Of a DNA stretch of 44,133 bases, positions 10,047 through 19,680 are shown one piece after another. Each line of letters begins with the position of its first letter. Within the stretch, counting starts at the first letter, position 1. This DNA comes from Chara braunii. Taxonomy: Eukaryota; Streptophyta; Charophyceae; Charales; Characeae. Where the stretch lies: the NCBI GenBank assembly GCA_003427395.1, contig BFEA01000003.1, forward strand, positions 2,383,968 to 2,428,100, in the 5' to 3' direction. Both the position numbers and the translations under genes were made by a program. Below the pieces are notes generated by a model, which did no database searches, was not told the origin of the DNA, and saw only the letters and a list, made by a program, of their open reading frames with translations.

Positions 10047-10607
10047 CTAAAACTGACAAGTTTGAGTAGACGGACCCCTCTTACCTCTCTCCCTCTTCCC
10101 CTTCCTTCGTCTACCTTTTTTTGTCTGATCTGGTCGATACTGTGTGTTCAATGCAGGCGAGAACCGCTTAATCAATGATTTCTCCACCAACAGAGGATCT
10201 CTAACTTCCGTGATTAGCGGTAATATGAAGTACTTCTCCCACCCAAAGATCCTCAGCCACGCGTGCAATTTAGGTGCATTCCCAAGCTTCCCGGATCTCG
10301 CGAAGTTTACGTGCTCATTCCATCGGATGATAAAACTCCTCGTAGTGCACCAGATATATAAGTGCCTACACCATGGACTAACGATCACATACACCCCACT
10401 TTCTCTAGTGGCCAGCCCCCTGGTTCCTTCACCTATCAATCTCACCCATTTCTTCGCCCAGCAACAATGCCCATTAATTACTAACAGGAGGAACCATCTC
10501 ATTATCTCATCTTCCACGCTTATTTCTAACACCGCCCCGTTCCGATCTTTCCTCTTTCCCCTATCTAGCATTAGCCCCCTCAGTGTTTCCAGCCGGTCCA
10601 TGACCAC
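10047..10607 (-). pseudogene. GIY-YIG endonuclease domain of the PLE
   Basis: The frame shows the fold's signature in order: GVYVI (residues 71-75, GIY position), LYIW (83-86, YIG position), an Arg (R95 in SFIIRWNEH), a Glu (E142 in LLVEKSLIKRF) and an Asn (N154 in SPALN). GIY-YIG nucleases nick one DNA strand; in PLEs this primes integration. The YIG glycine is Trp here, which may weaken activity. The tail is very basic. It precedes RT in the sense direction, opposite to canonical Penelope order. Confidence 0.85.
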
Positions 10608-10609
10608 TC

Positions 10610-10882
10610 TTACCTGTCGGAGAGGTGAGCATTATCACTGCACTCGCCATACGCCAACCTGGTTCTACACCTCACTAACTCGTTAACGGCCAGGTCCTTC
10701 TTAATCCACTCCACACCCTCTTCATTGCAGATCTTCCGTAACTCTGGGGCTTTCTTCGCCGACAGTTTCTGGTGCATATCCAGCGCAAAATCCAACACCT
10801 CCCCACTCGACGACACACGATCATCTCGCACCCTCCGCCACAACATAAAAATTCCCACGAGAAATGAAAGTTGAAAAAACAT
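10610..10882 (-). pseudogene. SAP-like DNA-binding segment upstream of GIY-YIG
   Basis: The frame holds KLSAKKAPELRKICNEEGVE followed by a Lys-rich turn and VNELVR, which resembles the helix-turn-helix of SAP motifs (Leu-x-x-Leu-Lys... Leu-x-x-Arg). A stop after SDR separates it from the GIY-YIG frame, but one base of frameshift would join them. If real, it would help anchor the element protein to DNA. The SAP reading is by eye and tentative. Confidence 0.45.
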
Positions 10883-11161
10883 TTCATAAAAGAAAAATCC
10901 TTCATATTATGTAAATTATGATTTCAATGTTCGTCCAATTCTAAAATTTTCAGTTTTATTTGATAAGTTCCCGTCTAAATACGAGTTTTCCCTTCCAACT
11001 ACATCTATTTGTTCAAGATGGAATGAAAGTCTGGATGAGTTTATGAAATGTTTTAATTGAATTTTTCAAATAAGACCAAAAATTTTAAAATTGGAATGAC
11101 ATTTTTGAAGATGGAATGAAAATTTCAAATGTAGAATGTAATTTTAGTATAGAATGATTAT
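10883..11161 (-). other. AT-rich spacer or intron inside the PLE
   Basis: About 280 bases of AT-rich, non-coding sequence with repeated GAATGA/TGGAATGAAA motifs separate the CCHC ORF from the SAP-like ORF. Base composition differs sharply from the flanks. It may be an intron (a GTGCAT donor occurs in the CCHC ORF's last codons) or an inter-ORF spacer. Confidence 0.45.
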
Positions 11162-11854
11162 TTAATTCAGGGAATTTTTTCTGTTGCAGGGAGGGGTATG
11201 CACATCATCAGGGAGGTCGTCAATGAGGATAGGGGACATCCTGGTAGTCTTCACCTTGATGTTCGATACACGTCCTTCCCCATTCGCCCTCCTCTTCCCT
11301 TTCCTTCTTTCAATGATATCAATAAGTCTCCCCGCCTCTTCTTTCACTTCTTTGCTATCATTCTCTGATTCGTCTAAATAGCTCCCGATTTCCCTTAGCA
11401 CTCGTGCTTTAGTAGTAGGCGACTTCTTCTTCCCTAGTGGTGCGGCGTTACTCCCTGTCTGCTTACCATGCTGACTCATCAGCCGCAGGAGCTTTGCCTC
11501 CAACTTGGCTTCTCTTGCCTCCGCTTCACGTAGTCTGTCCGCCTCCCTCCTATCCTCCTCCTCCCTCCTCCTTCTTTCCTCTTGTTCCTTAGCTCTCTTT
11601 TCTTCTTCGGCTCGTTGCTTCTGCATCTTCTTCCGGAAGTAGGCTTTCATTTCGTTCGTCTCGTCGTCGACCACCACAGCAGCTGGTGGTTGGTACTGCT
11701 GGATCGGTCTGCCTCGACCAGCCGCCCAACAATTTCTTGCGTAATGTCCCGCTTTCCCACATAGGTAGCAGGACACATCTCCGGACTGGCTACCATTCTG
11801 AAGGACTTGCGGCTGTGCTCCATACCCTGGCATGGGCGGCGTCCCCATATGCAT
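11162..11854 (-). CDS. Gag-like protein with CCHC zinc knuckle and coiled coil (PLE ORF1 candidate)
   Basis: The 230-codon frame has a retroviral-type zinc knuckle CYLCGKAGHYARNC (C29, C32, H37, C42), then a long charged coiled coil rich in EE/RR/KK (about residues 65-130), then a basic Ser/Lys-rich tail. Zinc knuckles bind the element's RNA. It lies directly upstream of the SAP/GIY-YIG/RT frames on the same strand and inside the terminal repeats, so it probably belongs to the PLE. An upstream frame (11954-12208) may be its N-terminus. Alternatively it could be the gag of a separate element inserted here. Confidence 0.65.
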   Translation of the reverse strand: MHMGTPPMPGYGAQPQVLQNGSQSGDVSCYLCGKAGHYARNCWAAGRGRPIQQYQPPAAVVVDDETNEMKAYFRKKMQKQRAEEEKRAKEQEERRRREEEDRREADRLREAEAREAKLEAKLLRLMSQHGKQTGSNAAPLGKKKSPTTKARVLREIGSYLDESENDSKEVKEEAGRLIDIIERRKGKRRANGEGRVSNIKVKTTRMSPILIDDLPDDVHTPPCNRKNSLN

Positions 11855-11953
11855 GTTTGCTATAGTTTACCTCCTCCTTCTTTCCAACCTCCTCTCCAGC
11901 CTCCTTCTCCTGTATCGCTCGTTCCCCACCAAGCACCCTATGCTATGAAGATC

Positions 11954-12208
11954 TTACTCAAACTCGCCGATCAACTTTTCCTTAGTCTCCTCGTCCCTAA
12001 ACTGCAGCGCCACAAAGATCAACGGACTCAAGTTCTCTTCAATAATTCTCTGCACCTCAAGCCACTGTCTCGCTAACTCTAAACTCCGAAAATTCCTACT
12101 CGACATCCCTCCCTGAGTTCTCCTATACCCTCCACCTAACTGACAAGTAGAGCTCCAACTTCCACCCTGCACCCTCTGATCTCCCACTAATCCCGTGAAT
12201 AGCCGCAA
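11954..12208 (-). pseudogene. Possible N-terminal part of the gag-like ORF
   Basis: An 84-codon frame ending in a helical, charged stretch (LARQWLEVQRIIEENLSPLI) lies 100 bases upstream of the CCHC ORF on the same strand. No domain is recognised; linkage is from position only. Confidence 0.35.
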
Positions 12209-12546
12209 GGATACATACGATAGTCGTGACTACGCACCCCAACCGAACCGGCCTGCTTACGAGAGATCTTACCAACACTCGCATAGGGACGATCACGCCC
12301 TATACCTGATAAGCCGTTGTCCTTCACCTTTCGATTAACACATCTCGGGACATCTCCTACATCCTTCCATCACACGAGCGGATCGGAAAACTTTCGTCCA
12401 CGATATCACGGCTGATTCCCAACCTCATTGCCTCGAAGCTTCGGCTCTCCTTAGGAACTTCAGGGAAACTTCAACGCTTCAAAAAACCTTGGTTAACTCC
12501 GTAGCCACCGAGCAGATGTCCAGACACGCCGATTACCACGCTTCTC

Positions 12547-13748
12547 GAGAATCAAGACAGGAAGGACGAAAGGAACACAAAAAAAGGAAGGTAGGACCAA
12601 GGAAAAACGACACGCTGATAAGATCAACACTCTCTCGGCCTGGAACCTTAAGCAAAACCATTCGTTTCTCTCTCACACGAAAAAAAAGTCATTAAGCACG
12701 ATACGCAATACCCCGACGTGTTTCGCTGCCAGCGCACTTGGCAGACTCCTCAGGGGGGTTTTCTTCTCCACAAAGGTACGTAGATCTGTATCCTTGTTGC
12801 CTTTTTTATACTTCCCTGGCGAGCTCGTACATGTCTACCTATCCTACCTACACACTCCCTCTGCGCACTTGACACACTACCCTTGATCCCTCTCGGCTTA
12901 CCGCAATCCCTTACCTGCATTCCTATTGGTCCGCTTCGGTGGTACTCCACTTCAAAGAACTTCCCGCTCTCTCCTCGTCCCCACTGTCTCTTTACCTCAA
13001 AAAACTTCCCGCTCTCTCCTCGTCCCCACTGTCTCTTCCATCTCCCCCTCTGACATACTCCATTCCCTTTGGCATACTTACCCTTCACACCCTCCATCTC
13101 CTTACTTCCCAATATGTCTACCCTCGACCCGCCAACGATGGTGGAACTCTACAGACCGAAAAACACCCAGCGTCACTTACTAAGGTTACGCATATCTCCT
13201 GGCGCGATTCAGACAACCCAACACATGAACCAGAGAACCCAGCGTCACCTTCTATTCTAATCTGCGTTCATTCGGCTGGCACGAAACTCCCTAGTAGTGT
13301 TCCAACTTCACAAAGCAAAAGGTCAGATCCTCAGCGAAAGTTCATTAACAGCCGAAAAAACGAAAAGGAAAAAAAAAAAAGAAAAAAAAAAGGAAAGGAA
13401 AAAGAAAAATCCAAAAAAGATGAAAAATACAATCCAGAAAAAACGAGAAACGAAAAACAAAAAGAGATACAAAATCGGCGGAACCATACGTCGACTGGAA
13501 AAACCCGACAAAAGCTCCTGGGCCCATAGGTCTTCTTCGTCTGTCTGGTCCTACCCGAGTCTCATTCCCCGTTCTACTATTGTATACTACTCCCATTCTT
13601 CCTACACCTCCGAACCCGTCATATCGTATTCTATATGCTAACATTCATTTACTGGTATGGCAAATACTTCACGACTCCGGGGTACATCCTGGAGAGTCGA
13701 TCCCTCCAGAGACACCCAGAGAACTTAGCAAACTTAGTTAATGCAGCG
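12547..13748 (-). repeat. 5' terminal direct repeat (pseudo-LTR) of the PLE, ribozyme-bearing
   Basis: This copy matches 6796-7849 base for base over most of its length, including the A-rich block and the C-terminal RT codons, so it is the 3' end of an upstream tandem unit. It retains 143 bp (12633-12775) missing from the other copy. It ends at a (GC)n(GA)n tract. Confidence 0.92.
12707..12761 (-). ncRNA. Minimal type I hammerhead ribozyme in the PLE terminal repeat
   Basis: On the minus strand: stem I strand CCCC (12757-12754), the CUGAGGA box (12753-12747), stem II G-CUGCC/GGCAGC with one bulged U (12746-12740 with 12730-12725), the GAAA box (12724-12721), a two-base-pair stem III AC/GU with an AC loop (12721-12716), cleavage-site C17 at 12715, then GGGG (12714-12711) completing stem I. 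Predicted cleavage is between 12715 and 12714. Hammerheads with a very short stem III are a known feature of PLE terminal repeats, where they are thought to process tandem transcripts. Confidence 0.85.
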
Positions 13749-13754
13749 TGCGCG

Positions 13755-13835
<81 letters not shown>
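13749..13835. repeat. (GC)n then (GA)n microsatellite at the PLE 5' end
   Basis: About 20 bases of CG then about 65 of GA follow the terminal repeat directly. With 6743-6795 this places GA tracts on both sides of the element, in the same orientation. Confidence 0.95.
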
Positions 13836-13837
<2 letters not shown>

Positions 13838-14005
13838 CTTTGCGAGTTGTGATACTTTACGTAATACTCAGACCTATATACTTCGCCAGTTGTGATACTT
13901 TGCGTAATACCAGGCATATGCGAGTTGTGATACTTTGCGTAATACTCAGGCCTATATACTTTGCTAGTTGTGATACTTCGCGTAATACCCAAGCATATCT
14001 TGGTG
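13836..14005. repeat. Four-copy minisatellite with alternating unit lengths
   Basis: The phrase AGTTGTGATACTTTGCGTAATA occurs four times, alternating between a longer unit (with CTCAGGCCTATATACTT) and a shorter one (with CCAGGCATAT), giving a higher-order dimer of about 77 bp. A GA tract lies on the left and a TC tract on the right. Confidence 0.85.
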
Positions 14006-14015
14006 AGGTTCGCCG

Positions 14016-14018
<3 letters not shown>

Positions 14019-14071
<53 letters not shown>
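14019..14071. repeat. (TC)n microsatellite, inverted relative to the GA tract at 13771
   Basis: About 53 bases of TC. It is complementary to the GA tract at 13771-13834, so the pair could fold into a long hairpin around the minisatellite. Confidence 0.95.
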
Positions 14072-14074
<3 letters not shown>

Positions 14075-15175
14075 ACAACCCTTTTGAAAATATCACAGGT
14101 AGTGTTGACGACAAAAGCATTTCCAAATGCGAACCATGACCTGACCGCAGGAAGGAGCTTTGCGAGCCGTCCTGCAATTCCCCACGCACACCCCTCCCAG
14201 AAGCATCATCACCCCCGTAAGGGCAGTCAGCACCTGAATCACACGACACATATCCCATTCGAAAATCCGGTCCACATACTCGGGCCGACAACGTCGCCGA
14301 GATTGCAGCAGCTACAGTGCTGCCCAACTCAGGCTGTATAGCTGGCAACGACCAATAGAGGAGACGATCCACAACGTCGCTGACGAGTCCACGATTGTCA
14401 CTTACATCGGACATAGCATCGTGGAGTGCATACAACCTCCTTCAACATCCCTCCTTCACACTCACTCGAACAATCTTTGTCGAGGCTGAAGATGGCGTAC
14501 CACCGACGAGTGTTACGCAATTAACATTGTCCGTGGAAGGCGTCGGGTGACGTGCGGTAGAGGCACAATGAGGCGGTTGCCTTTCTGAATTGGTTGACGT
14601 ACCAACGAGTCATCACTGCGAAGTCTGCGCATGGTCTGCATCTCCACATCGTCCCTGAATGGCAGAGCCACCAGTTGGACATGTCGGGCCCACTGCATGT
14701 GTCGAAATTGGAGCCAGAGGGATGGTCGGCCCGTAGTTTAGCCGTCTAGGGAGGAGAGGGGACGACAACAATGGAGCACTAAGCACACCACCATGCACGG
14801 GAGGATTACAAACCGGCTGCACATCGAGCGGAGAAGACCCAATAAACTCGGCAAAGGTGAACGATAGATCGTCTCCCGTTGACCGATGTCGCTTGTGCTT
14901 GGCGAAATGTCAACGTGACGCCTTTTCCCCAAACGCACTTCCTCACGACCACTGTACGGTGAACTTTCCCAACAACCGTTGCGCACCACATGGAGATTGA
15001 GTGATATTGCGACCACCACCAGGTGTCCCCTTCGGAGAAGCCACGCTGGTCGTGGCACGAGCGGCGGGGGCGTCTCGGGCAGTCTCTAATATTTCAAATG
15101 TTACAGTTTGCACATAGACGACTGTCAGAAAAGCGCAAAGTCAGGAACCGGCGTTTGGGATGGGCTGAACGCCCG
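14072..15175. other. About 1.1 kb of unassigned, possibly once-coding sequence
   Basis: GC-balanced, non-repetitive sequence. Minus-strand frames at 14100-14435, 14613-14822 and 14738-15058 look protein-like in composition but are short and in different frames. No domain is recognised. It could be a decayed gene on the minus strand or an anonymous transposon. Confidence 0.4.
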
Positions 15176-15833
15176 AACGAATGGGACCCCTTGGCCCTTG
15201 GGGATGCGTTCGGCCGTTCGGGCCGAACTTGGACCCCCCCCCCCAATAAAAAACAAAAAAACAAAAATAAAACAAATATGAAGAAAAGATATGTTACGAA
15301 GAAAAATAAATTAAACAAGATTTGCCTGAGCGTTATATCCAAATTCGTTACCGAATTTGAAATAAAAATAAAATACGAAAAACAAATCCAAATAATAAAA
15401 TAACAAAAATTTGAAGAAAAAAAAATGAATTTAGTGAGTGAGCAAGCACGTTTTCGACACTGCTATCTTTGGCAATTTTTCATTTTATTTTTTTGGCATA
15501 GCCAAAGTCCCTGAAAATTTACAGATGTTTACTTCACATAAAGCATAACCCACAAAAAAAGTTAAAAAAAATAATAAAAATTGTTTAGACCCCGAACTCA
15601 AGTGAAAACAAAAAGTAAAAAGTGAAAAAAAACGTGGGCGAGCACATTTTGACACCGCCATCTTTTACGATTTTTAGTTCTTATTTGGCTGAGCCAAATG
15701 AATTGAAAATATATAGGCATGTACCTCACGTCATAGAAAGCTCATAAAAAATAAAAAATAAAAAAAATTAGGCCCCAAAGTAATTTTTGGTGGGGGCCGA
15801 ACGTTGTTGGGTTCGGACCCCATACGAGACCCC
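15176..15833. mobile_element. MITE-like DNA transposon, 658 bp, 9-bp target duplication (family member 2)
   Basis: GAACGCCCG occurs at 15167-15175 and 15834-15842, flanking the insert. Both termini carry an imperfect inverted repeat (CGAATGGGACCCC left; CGTATGGGGTCC read from the right) and an inner GCGTTCGGCC/ACGTTCGGCC pair. An interior block (about 15310-15375) aligns with member 1 (about 6078-6135). No coding capacity. MULE-type affiliation is inferred from duplication length. Confidence 0.65.
15440..15785. repeat. Internal tandem duplication of about 170 bp in the MITE
   Basis: Two diverged copies each contain GAGCAAGCACGTTTT/GAGCACATTTT, a GACACTG/GACACCG-CATCTT block and the hairpin TTTGGC-loop-GCCAAA with different 3-base loops (ATA and TGA). 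Confidence 0.75.
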
Positions 15834-15845
15834 GAACGCCCGTAT

Positions 15846-15881
15846 GTACGGAGGTCTGCATCTGCCCCGGGACCTCCGTAC
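15846..15881. repeat. 11-bp perfect inverted repeat
   Basis: GTACGGAGGTC at 15846-15856 pairs with GACCTCCGTAC at 15871-15881 around a 14-base loop. It is 4 bases beyond the MITE's target duplication, so it belongs to the older insertion site. Confidence 0.8.
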
Positions 15882-15925
15882 GTAGGGGCTGGTGACCCTG
15901 TATATGTATATATATATCCTAACCC

Positions 15926-16162
15926 TTAAGCAGCATTGGCCGCGGGGGGAAGATCGATGGTCCGCTGCACACCAGAATCGGGTCGAAGTTTCGGTGCGGG
16001 CCGGCGGATGAAGGCGATCCAGGGCAGGTGGGCATGCAGAGAAGCGCGCGTACTGAATTGTTCACAACGCGCCACTAAACGAGAGAGCGCCCCCACAGGG
16101 CCGGGTACACGGCGGGCGTCGATGTGGATGAATATTTCGACTCGCCCGCCGTCGGATAGCAT
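15926..16162 (-). pseudogene. Unidentified GC-rich open frame
   Basis: A 78-codon frame with high third-position GC and a protein-like segment (GRVEIFIHIDARRVPGPVGA). No domain recognised. It could be an exon fragment; the opposite strand is also open, so coding is uncertain. Confidence 0.25.
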
Positions 16163-16189
16163 TTCCGTGTCGGTTTGTGTCCGGCCCCC

Positions 16190-16450
16190 TTTTTTTTGTT
16201 TTGTATTCTAAAAAAGAAAAAGAATTTGTCGTTTTGTTTCGTATTTTTTAATCTGGCGTGTCGTTTTGTTCTCTTTTTTTGCCTTTTATTTTCGTTTTGT
16301 TTCCGAAACAAAAAAAGACTTTCCGTTTTTTTTTCCCCATGAATTTGCGTTTTTTTTTGGTCGGTCCAAAAAAAAACAAACAAAAAAAAACAAAAGAAAA
16401 AACACACTTTTTTTTTGCATTCTTTTTTGGGTCGGAACGAACTTTCCACT
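16190..16450. repeat. Poly-T/poly-A low-complexity segment
   Basis: Runs of T then A (TTTTTGTTTTG, AAACAAAC) with recurrent GTTTTGTTTCG and a possible fold-back arrangement. No gene seen. Confidence 0.7.
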
Positions 16451-16615
16451 AGAACATAGCCAGATGCAAGCACACTAGTGTTTGGCGGTCAGTCCATGGA
16501 CATCGCCACACCACTATCGAAATGTGAGAAAACGTGGCGGGCGCATCTGGCCATGTTCCAGCATGAAATTCATTCTTATTTTGCACATTTCAGGTGTGGT
16601 GTGGCGATGCCCTCT

Positions 16616-17020
16616 TTATGTCTTTCTCTCTCTCGCTCTCTCGCTCTCTCGCTCTCTCTCTCTCTCTCTCCCGCTTTCTCTCTCTCACACACACACATAG
16701 ACACATAGATGAGACGAAGTTTGCCTGTCTGTGTGTGTGTGTGCGTGTGTGTCAGAGAGAGAGCGAGCAAGAGTGTGTGTGTGTGTGGGCGTGCGTGGGT
16801 GTGACAGAGAGTGTGCGGGCAAGAGTCTGTGTGTGTTTGCGTGTGGGTATGTGGCAGAGGGAGAGTGCGGTCAAGACTCTGCCATCGCAAGTGGCACGAG
16901 CCGAGACAAGTGTGCCCCGTGTGGCTATGATATGCATGTCTTGAAAAAAAAAAAAAAAAAAAAAAAAAGAGGAGGAAGCTTGCCTGTGTCTCTCTCTCCC
17001 TCGCTTCCTCCTCTTTTTCC

Positions 17021-17056
<36 letters not shown>

Positions 17057-17215
17057 CAGATACTGACATGCGCAAAGGTGGTGCCTCGATGCAGGTACAG
17101 GAGATGCTCTCTCTCTCTCTGTACCAGATACTGACCTACGCAAGGGTTGCGCTCGATGCAGGTACGGGAGATACTCTCTCTCTCTCTCTCCATCAGTCGC
17201 ACTCCTCCTAGGTCC
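16616..17215. repeat. Microsatellite cluster with a two-copy 66-bp tandem unit
   Basis: TC, CA and TG tracts fill 16621-17050, with a poly-A run at 16942-16968. At 17053-17190 a unit beginning GTACCAGATACTGAC and ending GATGCAGGTAC(A/G)G, followed by a TC tract, occurs twice. A similar phrase, GGTACTAACCTG to TTGCAGGTAC, recurs at 23808-23846. Confidence 0.85.
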
Positions 17216-17301
17216 GTTACTCCCTCTCTTCGCCATATATACTGTGTACGATGGGGGAGGTTTGATGTTGAGGCGCTTGAGCTTGAGCAACCTCAGCGCG
17301 C

Positions 17302-17305
<4 letters not shown>

Positions 17306-17386
<81 letters not shown>

Positions 17387-17518
17387 NNNNNNNNNNNNNN
17401 NNNNNNNNNNNNNNNNNNNNNNNNNNNNNNNNNNNNNNNNNNNNNNNNNNNNNNNNNNNNNNNNNNNNNNNNNNNNNNNNNNNNNNNNNNNNNNNNNNNN
17501 NNNNNNNNNNNNNNNNNN

Positions 17519-17588
<70 letters not shown>

Positions 17589-17590
17589 GT
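17306..17590. repeat. (GA)n microsatellite containing an assembly gap
   Basis: GA on both sides of a run of N from 17387 to 17518. The gap is probably unassembled GA repeat. Confidence 0.97.
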
Positions 17591-17859
17591 TGGAGGCGAC
17601 GACGGGTAGGATTGGCGGCCAAATGCGCGAAGAGTGAGAAGAGAGGAAGATGACAATGAAGAAAAAGCGATAGGAGAAAAAAAAGAGAGAAACGAAGGGA
17701 GAGAAGAAGATAGACGAAAAAGAGAGGAGGAAGACAGGTGAAGGATACGTTGTAGTGTGGAGCGTGCATGATCACTACATCGGTATGATAAATGTAACCG
17801 AGCACGACACTATACAGGGAACCATCCGCCGATTTGTTGCAGTCCGTATCGATACTCCC

Positions 17860-18640
17860 TGGCGCAACGACTTGCCACGTTCCCGAGAGTCAACGAGTTT
17901 GAAGCTAATGGGTGGATCGAACCCGGGGTTGGGTCATGGTCATTCCCGGTGGTGATTGTACCAAAGAAGACGAGAGAAATTCATATCTGAATTGACTATC
18001 AAAAATTGAATAATATCACGATTAAAGATGTCTACCCTCTTCCTCAGATTGATGAGCTACTGGATACTGTATAGGATGCGCGCATTTTTTCAGCAAGTTT
18101 GTCCACTATGGTTTCCATCACCTTCTCGTCAAAAAGGAAGACTGCCCGAAAACGACCTTCATCATTGTTTAAGAAAAATGACAATGGATTCGATGCCTAA
18201 TGGGTATTTGCAATGCACTTGCTACGTTATAGCGTGAGATGAACATGACGTTCCAAAACTTTGTGCGAAAAACACAGCGACACAAAGTATTATTAATTAA
18301 TGTGCAATTGTATATATAGATGATATTCAAGTGTACTCAAGCACCTATGAAGGACACGTGTAACACATTGAGTGAACATTGCACGCGTTAAAAGATGTAG
18401 GTTTCAAGGTTGCTCTCGAGAAATGTCAGTTCTTCCCGACGAAGATCTCCTTTTTGAGCCATGTGGTTACTGATAAGGGATTGTAGTCGGAACCTGAAAA
18501 GGTGAAAGTTGTGAGGGACGCGCTAGTGCGCACGTCGCTTACACAAGTTCACGTGTTTTTGGGACTGACCTCGTATTACGGAAGGTTTATCAAAGGATGT
18601 GCAACAATTGTGGGACCCCTCACGAACCTGCTGAAAAAAA
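17860..18640 (+). pseudogene. Ty3/gypsy reverse transcriptase, frameshifted
   Basis: Readable family landmarks are WIEPG, SFPVVIVPKK, IDYQKLNNITIKDVYPLPQI and DELLDTV, then in later frames a YIDDI-type active-site region near 18310-18335 (YI*MIFKC in one frame, IDDIQVYS in another), EKCQFFPTKISFLSHVV, and the connection motif FLGLTSYYGRFIKG. At least three frames are needed and stops are common, so it is dead. RT would copy the element's RNA in virus-like particles. Confidence 0.85.
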
Positions 18641-19110
18641 ATCAGCCCTTGATCTGAAGTCCCCAATGTGATCATGCATTTCGAGAACTCAAGGTGGCTC
18701 TGATTTGTACCCCTATTCTTATGAGGCTAGACCCATAAAAACCTTTTACTCTCATTACTGATTGACAACTTGAGGCGATCTCGGCGATCTTAGCTCAGGT
18801 AAGACCATATGGACTGGAACACGTGGTGGAATATGCTTTCAAAATCGTACCCCCCTGCAAGCAGAACTACTATGCGTCAGCGGAGGAATGTTTTTTTACA
18901 TTGTGGGGAACCAGTCATTTCCGAGCGTACATATACGACCGAAAGTTCACGTTGGTTAATGATCGCGAGTCACTCTTGGCCCTGAAGAAGTCAAAGGATT
19001 ACTCGGGTATGATTGGACGATGAGCTACCACGTTGCAAGGCATGGAATTTGACATTTGCCACCGACGACACGAACGACGTCTACATCGGCCTGCAAGTGA
19101 AGAACTGACC
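18640..19110 (+). pseudogene. Ty3/gypsy RNase H, degenerate
   Basis: Landmarks include PFTLITD, NYYASAEECFFTLWGTSHFR, YDRKFTLVNDRESLLALK and MEFDICHR. The stretch 18823-19023 is open for 66 codons. RNase H removes the RNA strand during reverse transcription. Confidence 0.8.
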
Positions 19111-19274
19111 CCGTGGAACGATCCAGAACAAAAGGGCGAGCCCAAGTACGATCAGGTGAAGATCCTTTAAAAGGTTTAAATCTTCACTTAAGAGCGATAA
19201 CCTCCCCTTCTTCTCTCCCTAAGCATTATGTCCCCTCTCCAATTTCTGACTCTTCCTTTTTCTCGAATTTTCCA

Positions 19275-19477
19275 GATAAATTATGTCATTTTTGTACGTG
19301 CATTTTATGAGTTTACATAGTAGATTTCTTCCCACATGAGTCTGGATTTGTTGATTGGGTAGATTGCGTCACGTGTGTCAATCGCACGCATGACACATGT
19401 ATTTGATATCGAACGATTAGTAAAGAATGGAGGTGTCCTCTGTGTCATACAGATAAGCTTCCTACGGAAGCTCTCCG
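19275..19477 (+). pseudogene. PHD finger, first tandem copy (all zinc ligands, two stops)
   Basis: One frame from 19275 reads a full C4HC3 set with PHD spacing: CHFC, then CVTC, then H four residues later, DTC, and WRCPLC with the hallmark Trp two residues before the last pair. Two TGA codons break it. The unit is 203 bp and is followed directly by a second copy. PHD fingers read histone H3 tails. Confidence 0.65.
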
Positions 19478-19680
19478 GATAAATTATGTTATTTTTGTAC
19501 GTGCATTTCACGAGTTTACGGAGTAGATTTCTTACCACGTGAGTCTGGATTTGTTAACTGGGTAGATTACGCCACGTGTATCACTCGCACACATGACACA
19601 TGTATTCAATATCGAATGGTTAGTAAAGAATGGAGGTGTCCTCTGTGTCGTACATATAAGCTTCCTAAGGAAGCTTCATT
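19275..19680 (+). repeat. 203-bp tandem duplication
   Basis: GATAAATTATGT at 19275 and 19478 begins two copies that stay alignable to about GGAAGCT. 203 is not a multiple of three, so the two copies sit in different frames. Confidence 0.9.

Larger units (their letters stand above)
6796..13748 (-). mobile_element. Penelope-like retroelement with N-terminal GIY-YIG and terminal direct repeats
   Basis: In sense order on the minus strand: terminal repeat (13748-12547) with a hammerhead ribozyme, a gag-like region with a CCHC knuckle (12208-11162), a spacer or intron, a SAP-like segment, a GIY-YIG endonuclease (10607-10047), a linker, the reverse transcriptase (9376-7752), then the second terminal repeat (7849-6796). 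PLEs use a GIY-YIG/RT protein for target-primed integration and often form partial tandems that look like LTRs. GIY-YIG ahead of RT matches the permuted-domain PLE clade of green algae and protists. GA microsatellite touches both ends. Several frameshifts make this copy non-autonomous. Confidence 0.88.

Noticed and set aside
11470-11490. Minus-strand CTGATGAG in the CCHC ORF as a ribozyme
   Set aside because: No GAAA box or pairing stems; it is ordinary coding sequence (LRLMSQHG).
14376-14412. Plus-strand hammerhead core (CTGACGA at about 14380)
   Set aside because: No GAAA box after the putative stem II and no paired stems I and III.
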